Shown: positions 41,024 through 49,409 of the stretch, piece by piece
Position numbering within the stretch: the first letter of the stretch is position 1
How the letters are laid out: each line of letters begins with the position of its first letter
Assembly: GCF_963678425.1 (NCBI RefSeq)
Contig: NZ_OY782857.1
Location: forward strand, 593,001 to 657,000
DNA length: 64,000 nucleotides
DNA from: an uncultured Bacteroides sp.
GTDB taxonomy: Bacteria > Bacteroidota > Bacteroidia > Bacteroidales > Bacteroidaceae
Direction of reading: 5' to 3'
Made by a program: the position numbers and the translations under genes
The notes under the pieces: generated by a model
The model's input: the letters and a program-made list of their open reading frames with translations, nothing else
The model's database searches: none
What the model was told of the DNA's origin: nothing

Positions 41024-42292
41024 ATGGAACATCTACTGCACTATATCTGGAAGCATAAAATATTTCCCTTAAAACAACTGGAAACAACTTCTGGAATGTT
41101 AGTTGAAGTAATTGATCCCGGACTGGCAAATACTGATGCAGGGCCTGACTTTTTTAATTCAAAAGTAAAGATTAACGAAACCTTATGGGTGGGGAACGTG
41201 GAAATTCATTCCAAATCGTCTGATTGGTTTCGTCACGGACATGATAAAAATAGAGCTTACGACTCTGTAATCCTGCATGTGGCAGAAGAAATTGACTGTG
41301 ATATTTCACGGACTAACGGAGAGCCTATTCTACAAATGCAACTGAGTTGCCCCGCTGAAATTGAGAAGAATTATGAGACTTTGCATAGCACTGACATGCT
41401 CCCTCCTTGTTATGATATTATTCCTAAAATGTCTCAGTTTGCCATTCATTCCTGGCTTTCGGTATTACAAAGTGAGCGATTTGATCACAAGGCAGAAGCT
41501 ATTAATGCCCGTTTGAAGCTTTGCAATGGTAATTGGGAAGATGCTTTTTTTATTACGTTGGCCCGCAACTTCGGATTTGGTCTGAATGGAGATGCCTTTG
41601 AGAAATGGGCAAGCCTGATTCCTTTTCGGGCAGTAGACAAACATCGGGATAGCCTGTTTAAGGTTGAAGCAATCTTTTTTGGGCAGGCAGGATTGTTGGA
41701 AGAATCTTTGGATGATCTCTATTATTTGCGTTTACAAAAAGAGTTTGCCTATATGAAACATCTTTTTCAGCTACCAGTAATGGACGTTTCACTTTGGCGT
41801 TTTCTTCGGTTGCGCCCAGGAAATTTTCCGCACATACGGATTGCTCAGCTGGCCTTTCTATATTCACGAAAATGGGGACTCTTTTCAAAACTGATGGAAG
41901 CTGAATCTATGAAATCTATTAAAGAGATTTTGCAAACATCTACTTCCGAATATTGGGAAGAACATTATCAGTTTTACAGTAATTCTCCAAAGAGAACAAA
42001 AAGTCTGAGCGATTCCTCTTTTAATTTATTGGCTATCAATACAGTAATTCCATTTCTTTATGCTTATGGAAGACATAAAGCAGAAGATGCGCTTTGCCTT
42101 CGTGCAAATAATTTGTTGGAGGAATTAAAAGCTGAAGATAATTATGTGACCCGAATGTGGCACGGAGTTGGACTATCTGTAAGTAATGCTGCTGATTCTC
42201 AGGCATTACTGGAACTTAAAAAAGAGTATTGCGATAAGAAGAAATGTCTCTATTGCCGCATTGGATTTGAATATTTAAAGCTGCGCAAATAA
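41024..42292 (+). CDS. DUF2851 family protein
   Basis: The 422-residue protein begins MEHLLHYIWKHKIFPLKQLETTSG, the conserved N-terminus of this Bacteroidetes-specific family. It continues with VIDPGLANTDAGPDFFNSKVKINETLWVGNVEIHSKSSDWFRHGHDKNRAYDSVILHVAEE. That region has the look of a PD-(D/E)xK-type nuclease core (D...E-I-H followed by charged residues), but the catalytic assignment is my inference. The C-terminal half is helical, ending in a Cys-rich CDKKKCLYCRIGFE. Function unknown. No signal peptide. Divergent from dapB. Confidence 0.8.
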   Translation: MEHLLHYIWKHKIFPLKQLETTSGMLVEVIDPGLANTDAGPDFFNSKVKINETLWVGNVEIHSKSSDWFRHGHDKNRAYDSVILHVAEEIDCDISRTNGEPILQMQLSCPAEIEKNYETLHSTDMLPPCYDIIPKMSQFAIHSWLSVLQSERFDHKAEAINARLKLCNGNWEDAFFITLARNFGFGLNGDAFEKWASLIPFRAVDKHRDSLFKVEAIFFGQAGLLEESLDDLYYLRLQKEFAYMKHLFQLPVMDVSLWRFLRLRPGNFPHIRIAQLAFLYSRKWGLFSKLMEAESMKSIKEILQTSTSEYWEEHYQFYSNSPKRTKSLSDSSFNLLAINTVIPFLYAYGRHKAEDALCLRANNLLEELKAEDNYVTRMWHGVGLSVSNAADSQALLELKKEYCDKKKCLYCRIGFEYLKLRK

Positions 42293-42306
42293 TTTTGCTT
42301 TATCCG

Positions 42307-42336
42307 TTTGTCATATCAATTCTTCCTCTATCTTTG
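42307..42336 (+). promoter_or_regulatory. -33/-7 promoter for the DUF4348 gene
   Basis: TTTG (42307-42310) and TATCTTTG (42329-42336) are 18 bp apart, close to the Bacteroides consensus. The ATG at 42373 follows by 36 bp. Confidence 0.7.
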
Positions 42337-42372
42337 CAGCTAAAATTAGTAAATAACATAACACATACGAAG

Positions 42373-42891
42373 ATGAAAAAGAACAGTTTGGTAATTTACC
42401 TTTTGTTTCTGTCTTTGTTCGCAACTATTTTACCTGCTAACGCTGTGACAGGTGAGGAGAATTTTAATTCCTTTCTGAAAAAGTTTACAACTAGTGCAGC
42501 CTTTCAATACTCACGGATTAAGTTTCCGCTGAAAACAGATATTGTCCTTTCACTTGGTGACGGAGAAAACGACAAGAGCTTTCCTTTTACTAAAAGGGAG
42601 TGGCCTCTATTGGATGGAGAAACATTTGTAGAGGAACGTAATGAGGTTGAAGGAGAAGGGGTTTATGTTTCTAAATTTACTGTGAAGAAACCAACTCATG
42701 TGGAATTTGAAGCTGGTTATGAAGAATCGGAGCTGGATCTTCGTGTTAGTTTTGATTTAATAAACGGTAAATGGTTCCTTACTGATTGTTATACAGAATG
42801 GTATAATTTCAATGTTTTAGACAGCGAATTAAATCAGGTTGTTCTTGAGGTGCAGGCAGAAAATAAAGATTTCATAAAACAAAACCCTTAA
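42373..42891 (+). CDS. DUF4348 family secreted protein
   Basis: The 172-residue protein has a signal peptide (MKKNSLVIYLLFLSLFATILPANA). Its mature part contains the DUF4348-like pattern FNSFLKKFTTSAAFQYSRIKFPLKTDI...WPLLDGETFVEER...DLINGKWFLTDCYTEW. The function of this family is unknown; the fold resembles small NTF2-like domains of other Bacteroides lipoproteins. An upstream in-frame TTG (42295) precedes the promoter and is rejected. It is flanked by DUF2851 and a CBM9-like gene, each with its own -7 element, so probably monocistronic. Periplasmic by prediction. Confidence 0.78.
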   Translation: MKKNSLVIYLLFLSLFATILPANAVTGEENFNSFLKKFTTSAAFQYSRIKFPLKTDIVLSLGDGENDKSFPFTKREWPLLDGETFVEERNEVEGEGVYVSKFTVKKPTHVEFEAGYEESELDLRVSFDLINGKWFLTDCYTEWYNFNVLDSELNQVVLEVQAENKDFIKQNP

Positions 42892-42943
42892 AAGATTTTT
42901 CAGATTTTGGTAGAGTATTTGTTGCTTTCTGATTCTTATAGTG

Positions 42944-42951
42944 TATTTTTG
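42944..42951 (+). promoter_or_regulatory. -7 element (TATTTTTG) for the CBM9-like gene
   Basis: TATTTTTG fits TAnnTTTG, 22 bp before the ATG at 42974. A TTTG at 42918-42921 is 22 bp upstream, slightly far for a -33. Confidence 0.55.
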
Positions 42952-42973
42952 CTTAAAATTTAGATTATTTAAA

Positions 42974-43624
42974 ATGAGCTTGTTAAATATAAAGAAAGTA
43001 GCTACAGAAGGTATTTCTGTTGCCGAACTATCTGTAATGATGGATCAGGAAAAGATTGAGTTTAATTCGATTGGATTTGTAAACTGGGATAGTTTCCCTT
43101 ATAGGCCAAATGCTAAATTCCGTATTGCTCATTCTGATAATGCAATATTGATTAATTATCAGGTAGAAGAAGACGCTGTTCGTGCTATTTATGGAGAAGA
43201 CAACGATAAGGTTTGGACTGATTCTTGCGTGGAGTTCTTTGTTAGCCCTGCGAATGATGGACTTTATTACAATATTGAATCCAATTGCATCGGTACAGTG
43301 CTTTTGGGAGTAGGGGAAGACAGACATGGACGAGGACGTGCGCCTTTAGATGTTTTAGCCGGAATTCAGCGTTGGGCGAGCTTGGGACGGGAACCGTTTG
43401 AGGAACGTGAAGGTAAGTGTTCATGGGAGCTTTCATTGATAATACCATATACTGTATTCTTTAAACATTCTATTAATTCTCTTGATGGAGTTGTTATTAA
43501 AGGTAACTTTTATAAATGTGGAGATAAACTGAGCACTCCTCATTATCTTTCCTGGAATCCAATTAAAACCGAAAATCCGGATTTCCATCGGCCTGATTTT
43601 TTTGGTGAGTTGCAATTTGAATAG
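42974..43624 (+). CDS. Carbohydrate-binding family 9-like protein
   Basis: The ATG at 42974 gives 216 residues; the longer frame from 42941 begins upstream of the promoter. The pattern FRIAHSDNAILINYQVEEDAVRAIYGEDNDKVWTDSCVEFFVSP...YYNIESNCIGTVLLG...WELSLIIPYTVFF fits the CBM9-like beta-sandwich used in xylan-degrading proteins. Here it is a stand-alone domain with no signal peptide, so extracellular glycan binding is doubtful. Residues such as W66-type and the two strands around DSCVEFF would form the ligand cleft. The actual ligand is unknown. Neighbours are envelope proteins. Confidence 0.78.
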   Translation: MSLLNIKKVATEGISVAELSVMMDQEKIEFNSIGFVNWDSFPYRPNAKFRIAHSDNAILINYQVEEDAVRAIYGEDNDKVWTDSCVEFFVSPANDGLYYNIESNCIGTVLLGVGEDRHGRGRAPLDVLAGIQRWASLGREPFEEREGKCSWELSLIIPYTVFFKHSINSLDGVVIKGNFYKCGDKLSTPHYLSWNPIKTENPDFHRPDFFGELQFE

Positions 43625-43707
43625 TATTTTGGCTATTGCAAAGGGAATAGCGACATCTATTTTGTATATTTTATGCCAAAGTATGCTGTTAAGTTGTAGA
43701 TAACATT

Positions 43708-43715
43708 TATTTTTG
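43708..43715 (+). promoter_or_regulatory. -7 element (TATTTTTG) immediately before the Ig-like lipoprotein gene
   Basis: TATTTTTG fits TAnnTTTG and ends only 4 bp before the ATG at 43720. If used, the mRNA would be leaderless or translation would begin at the internal ATG at 43768. Confidence 0.45.
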
Positions 43716-43719
43716 CAAC

Positions 43720-45615
43720 ATGTTAAGTCTGAGAAATCGTAAAATAAAGCATACTCTTTGGAGTGCTATGGGTATTGGTGTTTTCACGCTGGTAATGTAT
43801 TCGTGTGCAAATATGGGTAACCCTACAGGAGGGCCTATTGATGTAACACCTCCTAAATTTGTGTTGAGTACACCAAAGCTTGGGGCTCTGAACAACGATA
43901 AGCATAAAGTGGTTCTTGAATTTGATGAATTCATAAAGATAGAAAAAGCTTCAGAGAAAGTCATCGTCTCTCCTCCACAAGTACTGTCCCCCGAAATAAA
44001 ACAGAATGGCAAGAAAATAACGGTCAATCTGCTCGATTCCCTGAGAGCAAAAACGACCTATACCGTTGACTTTTCAGATGCCATTGTTGATAATAACGAG
44101 GGAAATCCATTAGGTAATTTTACGTACACTTTCTCTACCGGGGCAACAATTGATACAATGGAGGTCTCCGGTTATGTGCTTGATGCTTCCAACCTCGAGC
44201 CGGTAAAAGGGATACTGGTTGGGCTTCATTCTAACTTAACTGATTCAGCATTTACAAAATTGCCTTTTGATAGGGTTTCACGTACAGATAGCCGCGGACA
44301 TTTTATTATTAAAGGGATCGCTCCCGGAACTTATCGTTTATTTGGATTGCAGGATGCCAATCAGAACTTTGCTTTCGATCAGAAAAGTGAAATGCTTGCC
44401 TTTTATGGCTCTCCGATAACACCACGTTTTGAAACCCGTAGCCGACAAGATACAGTCTGGAAAGATTCCATAAAGGTGGATACAATACGAACAAGACAAT
44501 ACACCCATTATTTGCCCGACGATCTTGTTCTTCGTTCTTTCAAGGAATATGCTAAATCTCAGTATTTAATAAAAACTGAACGGCTTACTTCTCAGAAGTT
44601 CTCGTTCTATTTTGCTGCAGAATCAAATTTATTGCCAAAAATAAAAGGATTGAATTTCGATGAAAAGAATGCTTTTTTAATTGAGAATTCGCAAAAAAAC
44701 GATACGATCAACTATTGGATAAAGGATACTCTGTTGTGTAAGCAGGATACCTTGAATATGACTTTAGACTATCTTTATACAGACTCCTTGGGGAAACTTG
44801 TTCCCAAAACAGATACACTTTATCTGTCTGTGAAAAAAGGGAAAGGTGCAATTACCCCCAAAAAGAGAAAAAAAGGTGAACCTGAGCCTATAAAGCTTTT
44901 ACAGGTCAAGGTAAATGCTTCTTCAACGATGGATGTATACAGTAATATCCAGCTTGAGTTTGAAGAACCGATCGCTTATTTTGATAGCACTGCAATTCAT
45001 TTAAAACAAAAAGTAGATTCATTATGGCGTGATGCTCCTTTTGTATTCAGAAAGGATACGCTTCATCCAAGATCCTATGAGCTTGTTACTGAGTGGGAAC
45101 CAAATAAAGAATATCAGTTCAAGGTAGATTCTGCAGCCTTTCATGGTATTTACGGATTACATAGTGATAAGATTGAATCAAAGTTTAAGGTACGTTCACT
45201 TGAAGAATATGCTTCCTTATATATGAACGTAACCGGAGCAGACTCCACTGCTTATATGGAATTACTTGACGGACAGGATAAACCGATCAGAAAAGTTAAG
45301 GTTGTCAAAGGGAAAGCTGATTTCTATTTCCTCAATCCCGGGAAATATTATGTTCGACTGATCAATGATTTGAATGGTAATGGAATTTGGGATACAGGTA
45401 ATTATCAAAAGGGACTTCAACCCGAGGAAGTATTCTATTATAATCAGCCTCTTGAACTTAAGGCGCTTTGGGAAGTAGAACAAGATTGGAATGTTCGGGG
45501 GATATCTTTAGAAAAACAAAAACTGGACGTACTTAAAAAACAAAAGCCAGATGAAAATAAGAAAAAGAAGGCTCAAAACCCCAAGACTAATTCAAAACGC
45601 AGGACAAGCTATTAA
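43720..45615 (+). CDS. Ig-like domain lipoprotein
   Basis: The 631-residue protein has a lipoprotein signal (VFTLVMYSC, lipid cysteine near 29), then an Ig-like domain of the SbsA type (about 40-145: PPKFVLSTPKLGALNND...VLEFDEFIKIEKASEKVIVSPP...YTVDFSDAIVDNNEGNPLGNFTYTFSTG). A carboxypeptidase-regulatory-like domain follows (EVSGYVLDASNLEPVKGILVGLHSN...IAPGTYRLFGLQDANQN). The middle is repeated beta-rich sequence with many DT pairs, and the C-terminal 40 residues are a lysine-rich tail. Probably anchored in the outer membrane. The role is unknown. Its 3' end overlaps the next gene by 65 bp. Confidence 0.82.
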   Translation: MLSLRNRKIKHTLWSAMGIGVFTLVMYSCANMGNPTGGPIDVTPPKFVLSTPKLGALNNDKHKVVLEFDEFIKIEKASEKVIVSPPQVLSPEIKQNGKKITVNLLDSLRAKTTYTVDFSDAIVDNNEGNPLGNFTYTFSTGATIDTMEVSGYVLDASNLEPVKGILVGLHSNLTDSAFTKLPFDRVSRTDSRGHFIIKGIAPGTYRLFGLQDANQNFAFDQKSEMLAFYGSPITPRFETRSRQDTVWKDSIKVDTIRTRQYTHYLPDDLVLRSFKEYAKSQYLIKTERLTSQKFSFYFAAESNLLPKIKGLNFDEKNAFLIENSQKNDTINYWIKDTLLCKQDTLNMTLDYLYTDSLGKLVPKTDTLYLSVKKGKGAITPKKRKKGEPEPIKLLQVKVNASSTMDVYSNIQLEFEEPIAYFDSTAIHLKQKVDSLWRDAPFVFRKDTLHPRSYELVTEWEPNKEYQFKVDSAAFHGIYGLHSDKIESKFKVRSLEEYASLYMNVTGADSTAYMELLDGQDKPIRKVKVVKGKADFYFLNPGKYYVRLINDLNGNGIWDTGNYQKGLQPEEVFYYNQPLELKALWEVEQDWNVRGISLEKQKLDVLKKQKPDENKKKKAQNPKTNSKRRTSY

Positions 45616-46429
45616 GTCCTGTTGCGTTTCGTTTTTTCTTTTGTTGACGCTCATCGGCATGAGTCCGGATATTCATGCGCAGTGTGAATCTCAGAATGAT
45701 GCTTTTCAATCGGGTGAGCATGTGATGTATGACCTTTATTTTAACTGGAAATTTATTTGGACCAAAGCCGGACTTGCCAGTCTAACCACGAATTCCATAC
45801 ATTATGGTTCAAAGCCGGCATATAGGGTTAATCTGTTGGCTTTTGGTAGCAAGACTGCGGACTTTTTCTTTAAAATGAGAGACACTCTAACTTGTATTAT
45901 TGGCGACCGGATGCAGCCATATTATTTTCGTAAGGGAGCTGAGGAAGGGGGGAAATATACAGTAGACGAGGTTTCCTTTTCTTATCGGAATGGGATGAGC
46001 TATGCAAAGCAAAAACGAATAAAAAATAACGGAAAGCCTAAACTCTCATCTGTCGAAGATAGCCGTTGTATGTATGATATGCTCAGCATACTGGCTCAGG
46101 CCCGTTCTTTTGATCCTACAGACTATAAAGTTGGCCAGCACATCAAGTTTCAGATGGCCACAGGCTTAAAAATTGAAGAACAAACACTTATTTATAGAGG
46201 AAAACAGATCACTGAAGTTCAGAATGACGCAAAATACCGGACTTTGGTCTTTTCTTTAGTGGAATATAAAAAGGGAAAAGAAAAGGAAGTAATAACCTTC
46301 TATATCACTGATGACAAGAATCATCTCCCTGTACGTTTGGATTTATTCCTGAATTTTGGTTCTGCAAAGGCATTTCTTAAAAGTGTAAGAAACAATAAGC
46401 ACCCGTTAACATCAATTGTTACAGGTTAA
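45551..46429 (+). CDS. DUF3108 family secreted protein
   Basis: The 292-residue protein has a long basic n-region and hydrophobic core (SCCVSFFLLLTLIGMSPDIHAQ), then the DUF3108 pattern GEHVMYDLYFNWKFIWTKAGLASLTT...FFFKMRDTLTCIIGDRMQPYYFRKGAEEGGKYTVDEVSFSY and YYITDDKNHLPVRLD-type end. The family is periplasmic or envelope-located with no known reaction. The only ATG giving a signal peptide is at 45551, inside the preceding gene (65-bp overlap), implying coupling. The 3' end overlaps the convergent thioesterase gene by 11 bp, so no terminator fits between them. Confidence 0.82.
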   Translation: MKIRKRRLKTPRLIQNAGQAIKSCCVSFFLLLTLIGMSPDIHAQCESQNDAFQSGEHVMYDLYFNWKFIWTKAGLASLTTNSIHYGSKPAYRVNLLAFGSKTADFFFKMRDTLTCIIGDRMQPYYFRKGAEEGGKYTVDEVSFSYRNGMSYAKQKRIKNNGKPKLSSVEDSRCMYDMLSILAQARSFDPTDYKVGQHIKFQMATGLKIEEQTLIYRGKQITEVQNDAKYRTLVFSLVEYKKGKEKEVITFYITDDKNHLPVRLDLFLNFGSAKAFLKSVRNNKHPLTSIVTG

Positions 46430-46823
46430 AAGGAAGCTTGTTGTCTTTACGGTACATTGTTGCCTCGAAGTCTGCGACTAATTCTCCTTTTTGATTGGTT
46501 ATGTCTACATGATAGTGTCCGGTTCGCTTATGGATAAACCTTTCCGTAGCTTCAGCAAAAAGAGTATCTCCAAGGCCGCTGGTTCGGAAAAAATTAATGG
46601 ATGAAGTAAGTGATAAGGCCAGGTTGCCGTGAGAATTTGCTGCGGCAGCTAATGCTAAATCAGCTAATGTGAAGATCGCTCCACCTTGCGTTGTATTTCC
46701 GGCATTCAGATGTTTTTCAGTCACTAGCATCATTACCTTACCGTATCCGGGTTTTATTTCCAGAAGTGTAACTCCTGTTTGTGCGGCAAAGTGGTCGTCT
46801 TTAAAGAAATCTTTAGCAGTCAT
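46419..46823 (-). CDS. PaaI-family hotdog thioesterase
   Basis: The 134 residues form a single hotdog domain with the PaaI/YbgC-like signature HLNAGNTTQGGAIFTLADLALAAAANSHG, where the Asn/Gly-rich turn and the Asp of LADLA act in acyl-CoA thioester hydrolysis. In Escherichia PaaI clears toxic phenylacetyl-CoA intermediates; no paa genes are near here, so the acyl-CoA substrate is unknown. It lies downstream of cysS on the same strand, but a terminator hairpin (46830-46867) sits between them, so expression may rely on readthrough. Cytoplasmic. It overlaps the convergent DUF3108 gene by 11 bp. Confidence 0.9.
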   Translation of the reverse strand: MTAKDFFKDDHFAAQTGVTLLEIKPGYGKVMMLVTEKHLNAGNTTQGGAIFTLADLALAAAANSHGNLALSLTSSINFFRTSGLGDTLFAEATERFIHKRTGHYHVDITNQKGELVADFEATMYRKDNKLPFNL

Positions 46824-46829
46824 CTGTTT

Positions 46830-46867
46830 TTAATAAAAAGGGGTGAAAAATTCGCACTCTTCACCCC
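46830..46867 (-). terminator. Terminator downstream of cysS
   Basis: On the minus strand GGGGTGAA (from 46867) pairs with TTCACCCC (to 46840) around a 12-nt loop and is followed by TTTTTATTAA. It starts 16 bp after the cysS stop and just before the thioesterase ATG. Confidence 0.8.
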
Positions 46868-46883
46868 ATATTGTTGATCAATA

Positions 46884-48359
46884 TTATTTATTAAGCTTCC
46901 ATTCAAAGCCCTCTTTTGTATCTTTAATCTCAAATCCCAAAACAGTTAACTCATTCCGGATCTTATCGGCTGTAGCCCAATCTTTATTTGCTTTAGCCTG
47001 AACACGTAGCTCGAGGAGCATGTCAACCACTTTGTTGTAGACTTCAGTGTTGCTTTGTGCCGTATCAGTTTCTTCTTTCAGCCCCAGAATATCAAACATA
47101 AAGAGATGGAACACACCCTTCAGTTCTTCCAGATCTTCTGCAGTGATAGTATTGTTGCCGGCCAGAATATTATTAATTATTTTGGTTGCATCAAAAAGAT
47201 GAGAAATTACAATCGGAGAGTTCAAATCATCATTCATTGCTTCATAACATTTGGCACGAAGAGACTTAACATCAACGGTAGAAGTGGCAGATGGAGCAAT
47301 CTTATCCAGATTGGCAACAGCTTCCATTAAACGCTGAAGACCCTTCTCTGAAGCTACAAGTGCTTCACTGCTGAAGTCAACAGTGCTGCGGTAGTGAGCC
47401 TGAAGGATAAAGAAACGTATGGTCATGGCACTGAAAGGCTGTGTAAGCAGAGGATGAGAACCATTGAAGAACTCTTCCAGGGTGATGAAGTTTCCAAGAG
47501 ACTTACCCATTTTTGTACCATTGATAGTAATCATGTTGTTGTGCATCCAGTAGTGAACTGTTTCTTTGCCAAGAGCAGCAACAGACTGTGCTATCTCGCA
47601 TTCGTGATGAGGGAACAATAGGTCCATTCCTCCACCGTGAATATCGAACTCTTCGCCCAGATACTTTGTTCCCATTGCGGAGCACTCCAGGTGCCATCCA
47701 GGGAAACCTTCACTCCATTCTGAATGCCAGTGCATAATATGTTCGGGAGATGCCTTTTTCCATAAAGCAAAATCGGCAGAATTGTGTTTCTCACTTTGCC
47801 CGTCCAGGTCACGTGTTGTGCTTAGCAATTCTTCCACATTTCTGCCGGAAAGTTTTCCGTAGCGGTGATCTTTGCTGTATTTTTCAATATCGAAATAAAC
47901 AGAGCCTTCGCTTTCATACGCATATCCTGCTTTTAGAATCTTACGTACAAACTCCATTTGCTCGATAATGTGTCCTGAAGCTTGTGGCTCAATACTTGGA
48001 GGAAGAACATTGAGAGCTTCCATTGCATGATGATAACGAGTCAGGTAATATTGAACCACTTCCATTGGTTCCAGTTGTTCCAGACGGGCTTTCTTTGCAA
48101 TTTTATCTTCCCCTTCATCTGCATCATGTTCCAAATGACCTACGTCAGTGATATTACGAACATAACGTACTTTGTAGCCTAAGTGTTTGAGATAGCGGAA
48201 AAGCAAATCAAATGTGATGGCGGGACGTGCATGTCCCAAATGTGCATCACCATATACGGTAGGGCCGCAAACATACATTCCTACGTGAGGCTCGTTTAAA
48301 GGAACAAATAGTTCCTTTTTTCTATTTAATGTGTTGTAAATCGTCAATTGATGTTCCAT
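46884..48359 (-). CDS. cysS: Cysteinyl-tRNA synthetase
   Basis: CysS charges tRNA-Cys. The 491-residue class I synthetase has the HIGH motif as HLGH (40-43) in PTVYGDAHLGHARP, the KMSKS motif as TKMGKSLGN, and zinc ligands including C31 (VCGPT), the cysteine of HLECSAMG and histidines of FPHHECE. A C-terminal helical DALR-like domain ends in LGFEIKDTKEGFEWKLNK. Length is normal (E. coli 461). A -7 element lies 22 bp upstream and a terminator follows. Cytoplasmic, essential. Confidence 0.98.
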   Translation of the reverse strand: MEHQLTIYNTLNRKKELFVPLNEPHVGMYVCGPTVYGDAHLGHARPAITFDLLFRYLKHLGYKVRYVRNITDVGHLEHDADEGEDKIAKKARLEQLEPMEVVQYYLTRYHHAMEALNVLPPSIEPQASGHIIEQMEFVRKILKAGYAYESEGSVYFDIEKYSKDHRYGKLSGRNVEELLSTTRDLDGQSEKHNSADFALWKKASPEHIMHWHSEWSEGFPGWHLECSAMGTKYLGEEFDIHGGGMDLLFPHHECEIAQSVAALGKETVHYWMHNNMITINGTKMGKSLGNFITLEEFFNGSHPLLTQPFSAMTIRFFILQAHYRSTVDFSSEALVASEKGLQRLMEAVANLDKIAPSATSTVDVKSLRAKCYEAMNDDLNSPIVISHLFDATKIINNILAGNNTITAEDLEELKGVFHLFMFDILGLKEETDTAQSNTEVYNKVVDMLLELRVQAKANKDWATADKIRNELTVLGFEIKDTKEGFEWKLNK

Positions 48360-48380
48360 AACTCATTTATTTTGAAATCA

Positions 48381-48388
48381 CAAAGGTA
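48381..48388 (-). promoter_or_regulatory. -7 element (TACCTTTG) for cysS
   Basis: On the minus strand TACCTTTG fits TAnnTTTG, 21 bp before the cysS ATG. No -33 TTTG is seen. Confidence 0.55.
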
Positions 48389-48537
48389 CAATAAATTATT
48401 AAGTGCCCATTCTATTTGAATACGTAATTTTGGGATTTTATTGTCATTTTTCCTATTGAAAAGGACTTTAAGAAAAGAAATTGAGGGCTTTACCCCTTTT
48501 TTTTAATAAATCCTTATGTGTAATTGAAAAGATAGGT

Positions 48538-48545
48538 TAATTTTG
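48538..48545 (+). promoter_or_regulatory. -7 element (TAATTTTG) for the glsA-glsB operon
   Basis: TAATTTTG fits TAnnTTTG, 19 bp before the acyltransferase ATG at 48565. No clear -33 TTTG. Confidence 0.55.
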
Positions 48546-48564
48546 CAACTTGATTGAATAAAAA

Positions 48565-49389
48565 ATGGCTGATAACTCTTTATTTCTAATAGACATAGAC
48601 AATGTACTCCGATCTAAAGCTCCGGGAAAGTTTAAATATATCCCGAAGTTTTTTATTTCTTACCTGAAGAAGATTGTTCATCAGGAGGAGTTAAATGAAT
48701 TCATGATAAGAGTGAGAGATAGAGTAGGAGTAGATTTTCTGGAAGCTTCTATGGATTTTCTGGATGCAAAAGTTAAAATAAAGGGAGCTGAAAATTTTCC
48801 TGAAGGTGGTCTTTACACATTTGTTTCCAATCATCCGCTAGGTGGATTGGATGGTGTTGCAGTAGGCTATGTATTGGGAAAACATTATAATGGAAAGATT
48901 AAATATCTGGTAAATGATCTTCTGATGAACCTTCAAAACCTTGCACCGCTCTGTATTCCGGTGAATAAAACGGGGTCGCAGGCAAAGAATTTCCCGGCAA
49001 TGGTGGAGGCGGGCTTTGAATCTGATAGTCATATGATTATGTTCCCGGCGGGCATCTGCTCACGTCGTCACAATGGGGTGATAGCCGATCTGCCCTGGAA
49101 AAAAACATTTATAGTAAAAAGTGTGCAGTCACAACGTGATGTGGTTCCAATGTATTTTGAAGGATGCAATTCGGGTTTCTTTTATAACCTGGCCAACATT
49201 AGAAAAATTTTAGGGATTAAAGCAAACATTGAGATGTTGTACCTGGCAAATGAGATGTTTAAAAACAGACATAAGACATTTACACTGACAATTGGAAAAC
49301 CTATTCCCTGGCAAACTTTCGACAAATCGAAATCGCCTGCTGAGTGGGCCGATTATGTGAGGGAGATTGTCTATAAACTTAAAACATAA
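48565..49389 (+). CDS. glsA: Lysophospholipid-type O-acyltransferase, probable GlsA of glycine lipid synthesis
   Basis: The 274 residues belong to the PlsC/hemolysin-like acyltransferase group. The acyl-acceptor motif is SNHPLGGLDG (His90, Asp96, an Hx5D variant), followed by VPMYFEG and the FPAGICSRR block typical of OlsA-like enzymes. It lies 20 bp upstream of a GNAT-type N-acyltransferase. In B. thetaiotaomicron an analogous pair (GlsB N-acylates glycine, GlsA then O-acylates the product) makes glycine lipids and related lipoamino acids. Assignment rests on this pairing and the motifs. No transmembrane helix; probably peripheral to the inner membrane. Confidence 0.78.
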   Translation: MADNSLFLIDIDNVLRSKAPGKFKYIPKFFISYLKKIVHQEELNEFMIRVRDRVGVDFLEASMDFLDAKVKIKGAENFPEGGLYTFVSNHPLGGLDGVAVGYVLGKHYNGKIKYLVNDLLMNLQNLAPLCIPVNKTGSQAKNFPAMVEAGFESDSHMIMFPAGICSRRHNGVIADLPWKKTFIVKSVQSQRDVVPMYFEGCNSGFFYNLANIRKILGIKANIEMLYLANEMFKNRHKTFTLTIGKPIPWQTFDKSKSPAEWADYVREIVYKLKT

Positions 49390-49409
49390 AAAGTACAAAC
49401 AATTAAATA

